Position numbers and translations under genes: made by a program
In this document: piece after piece, positions 63,520-64,000 of the stretch
Layout: the number at the start of each line of letters is the position of its first letter
How positions within the stretch are numbered: position 1 is the stretch's first letter
The notes under the pieces: generated by a model
The model's database searches: none
Told to the model about the DNA's origin: nothing
The model's input: only the letters and a program-made list of their open reading frames with translations
Assembly: GCA_017640665.1 (NCBI GenBank)
Contig: JAEPQE010000002.1
Location: forward strand, 496,001 to 560,000
Source: Balneolaceae bacterium
GTDB taxonomy: Bacteria > Bacteroidota > Rhodothermia > Balneolales > Balneolaceae
DNA length: 64,000 nt
Direction: 5' to 3'

Positions 63520-64000
63520 ATGATCAAGAGCGTTAAAACTTGCTATACATTATGTATCTGCATTCTTTTTATTTCCTGTAATGCTAATAACCCTATTCAG
63601 CCAGATGTTCCTGATCCAACGCCGGAAATAATTATACTACCAATTGTAGTTCATATTGTCCATCTGGGAGAACCTATAGGCGTTGGCACTAATCTTTCTG
63701 TAGAACAAATTGAGTCTCAGATTAGAGTTCTGAATGAGGATTTCAGAAGAAAAGAAGGTACAAGAGGATTCAATATTGATCCTGATGGTGGAGATGCCAT
63801 GATTGAGTTTACCCTTGCTACAAAAAATCCTGACGGCAATCCAACTGAAGGAATTGTAAGGATAGATGTAAGTGAAGAAGATACGATACGATTTGCCCGG
63901 TTTGATTACTACGCATCGTTAAGTTATTGGGATCCGGAATCCTACATTAATGTTTGGACTGAACCTTACCCGACTAAATTATTAGGGTTAGCATTAGGTT
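63520..64000 (+). CDS. M43 (pappalysin-like) metalloprotease lipoprotein, N-terminal part, cut by window end
   Basis: An open frame of at least 160 residues running off the window. The start IKSVKTCYTLCICILFIS-C20 is a lipoprotein signal. The mature part PEIIILPIVVHIVHLGEPIG, SVEQIESQIRVLNEDFRRKEG and the SYINVWTEPYP segment match the N-terminal part of M43 pappalysin-1-like metalloproteases. The zinc motif HExxH should lie beyond position 64000. It is a secreted or surface lipoprotein protease by family. Assignment rests on this N-terminal pattern only. Confidence 0.78.
   Translation, partial: MIKSVKTCYTLCICILFISCNANNPIQPDVPDPTPEIIILPIVVHIVHLGEPIGVGTNLSVEQIESQIRVLNEDFRRKEGTRGFNIDPDGGDAMIEFTLATKNPDGNPTEGIVRIDVSEEDTIRFARFDYYASLSYWDPESYINVWTEPYPTKLLGLALG

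Overview
The window is a chromosomal segment of a bacterium from the Bacteroidota/Balneolota (FCB) side of the tree, most like Balneolaceae by overall character. This is inferred from several traits: a detached atpD-atpC pair with a very short epsilon subunit, bacillithiol deacetylase BshB1, many Bacteroidota-style outer-membrane barrels and lipoproteins, a CarboxypepD_reg-like domain inside a MuiA-type protein, and starts that often lack a Shine-Dalgarno sequence or use TTG/GTG. No rRNA, tRNA, CRISPR array or complete insertion sequence was seen. Coding density is high except at about 31.3-31.6, 49.8-50.2, 54.0-54.5 and 55.4-56.3 kb.

Layout. 0-5.7 kb: a class A beta-lactamase-fold lipoprotein, a membrane-anchored cytochrome c, a membrane-sensor AraC regulator, a secreted FGE-sulfatase-domain protein and a secreted DUF4350-like protein. 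5.9-9.7 kb: an S9 peptidase convergent with the F1 ATP synthase genes atpD-atpC. 9.9-16.3 kb: a lipoprotein, a membrane protein, a MuiA-type protein, CreD and a trypsin-like lipoprotein protease whose start codon lies inside a perfect hairpin. 16.4-27.1 kb: a housekeeping run (RsmB, ValS, UvrD/PcrA helicase, an outer-membrane protein, Lon). 27.2-31.3 kb: an unusual two-gene unit, a 1009-residue protein with two LamG-like domains, membrane helices and a PI-PLC-like catalytic domain, preceded by a 334-residue protein of unknown type. 31.6-34.2 kb: a secreted NTF2-like protein, RsgA and a DUF6588-like protein.

34.3-41.4 kb is one long minus-strand array: two MacB-type permeases, three small envelope proteins (YqjD/ElaB-like, holin-X-like and a third helical protein), a TolC-like channel, a MacA-like adaptor and the ABC ATPase. 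Together these would form a complete tripartite export system. 41.6-46.9 kb: BshB1, a long aromatic amino acid hydroxylase, a secreted glyoxalase-like protein and the agmatine-to-putrescine pair AguB/AguA. 47.0-52.8 kb: a type I restriction-modification locus, hsdM-hsdS, then a pair of phased palindromic repeats, then a GxxExxY (PDDEXK-like) gene translationally coupled to hsdR. 52.9-56.3 kb is repeat-rich and gene-poor around an inositol monophosphatase gene; two copies of a 90-bp repeat flank that gene. 56.3-64 kb: rpiB-glyA-tatC, an FKBP-like lipoprotein, alr, a phytoene-desaturase-like oxidoreductase, an MBL-fold hydrolase and the start of an M43-type metalloprotease cut by the window edge.

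The best candidates for something undescribed are (i) the GxxExxY gene embedded in the hsd locus with 9-8-9-phased GGAT/ATCC palindromes on both sides, and (ii) the LamG-LamG-membrane-PI-PLC protein with its unknown partner, both without signal peptides.
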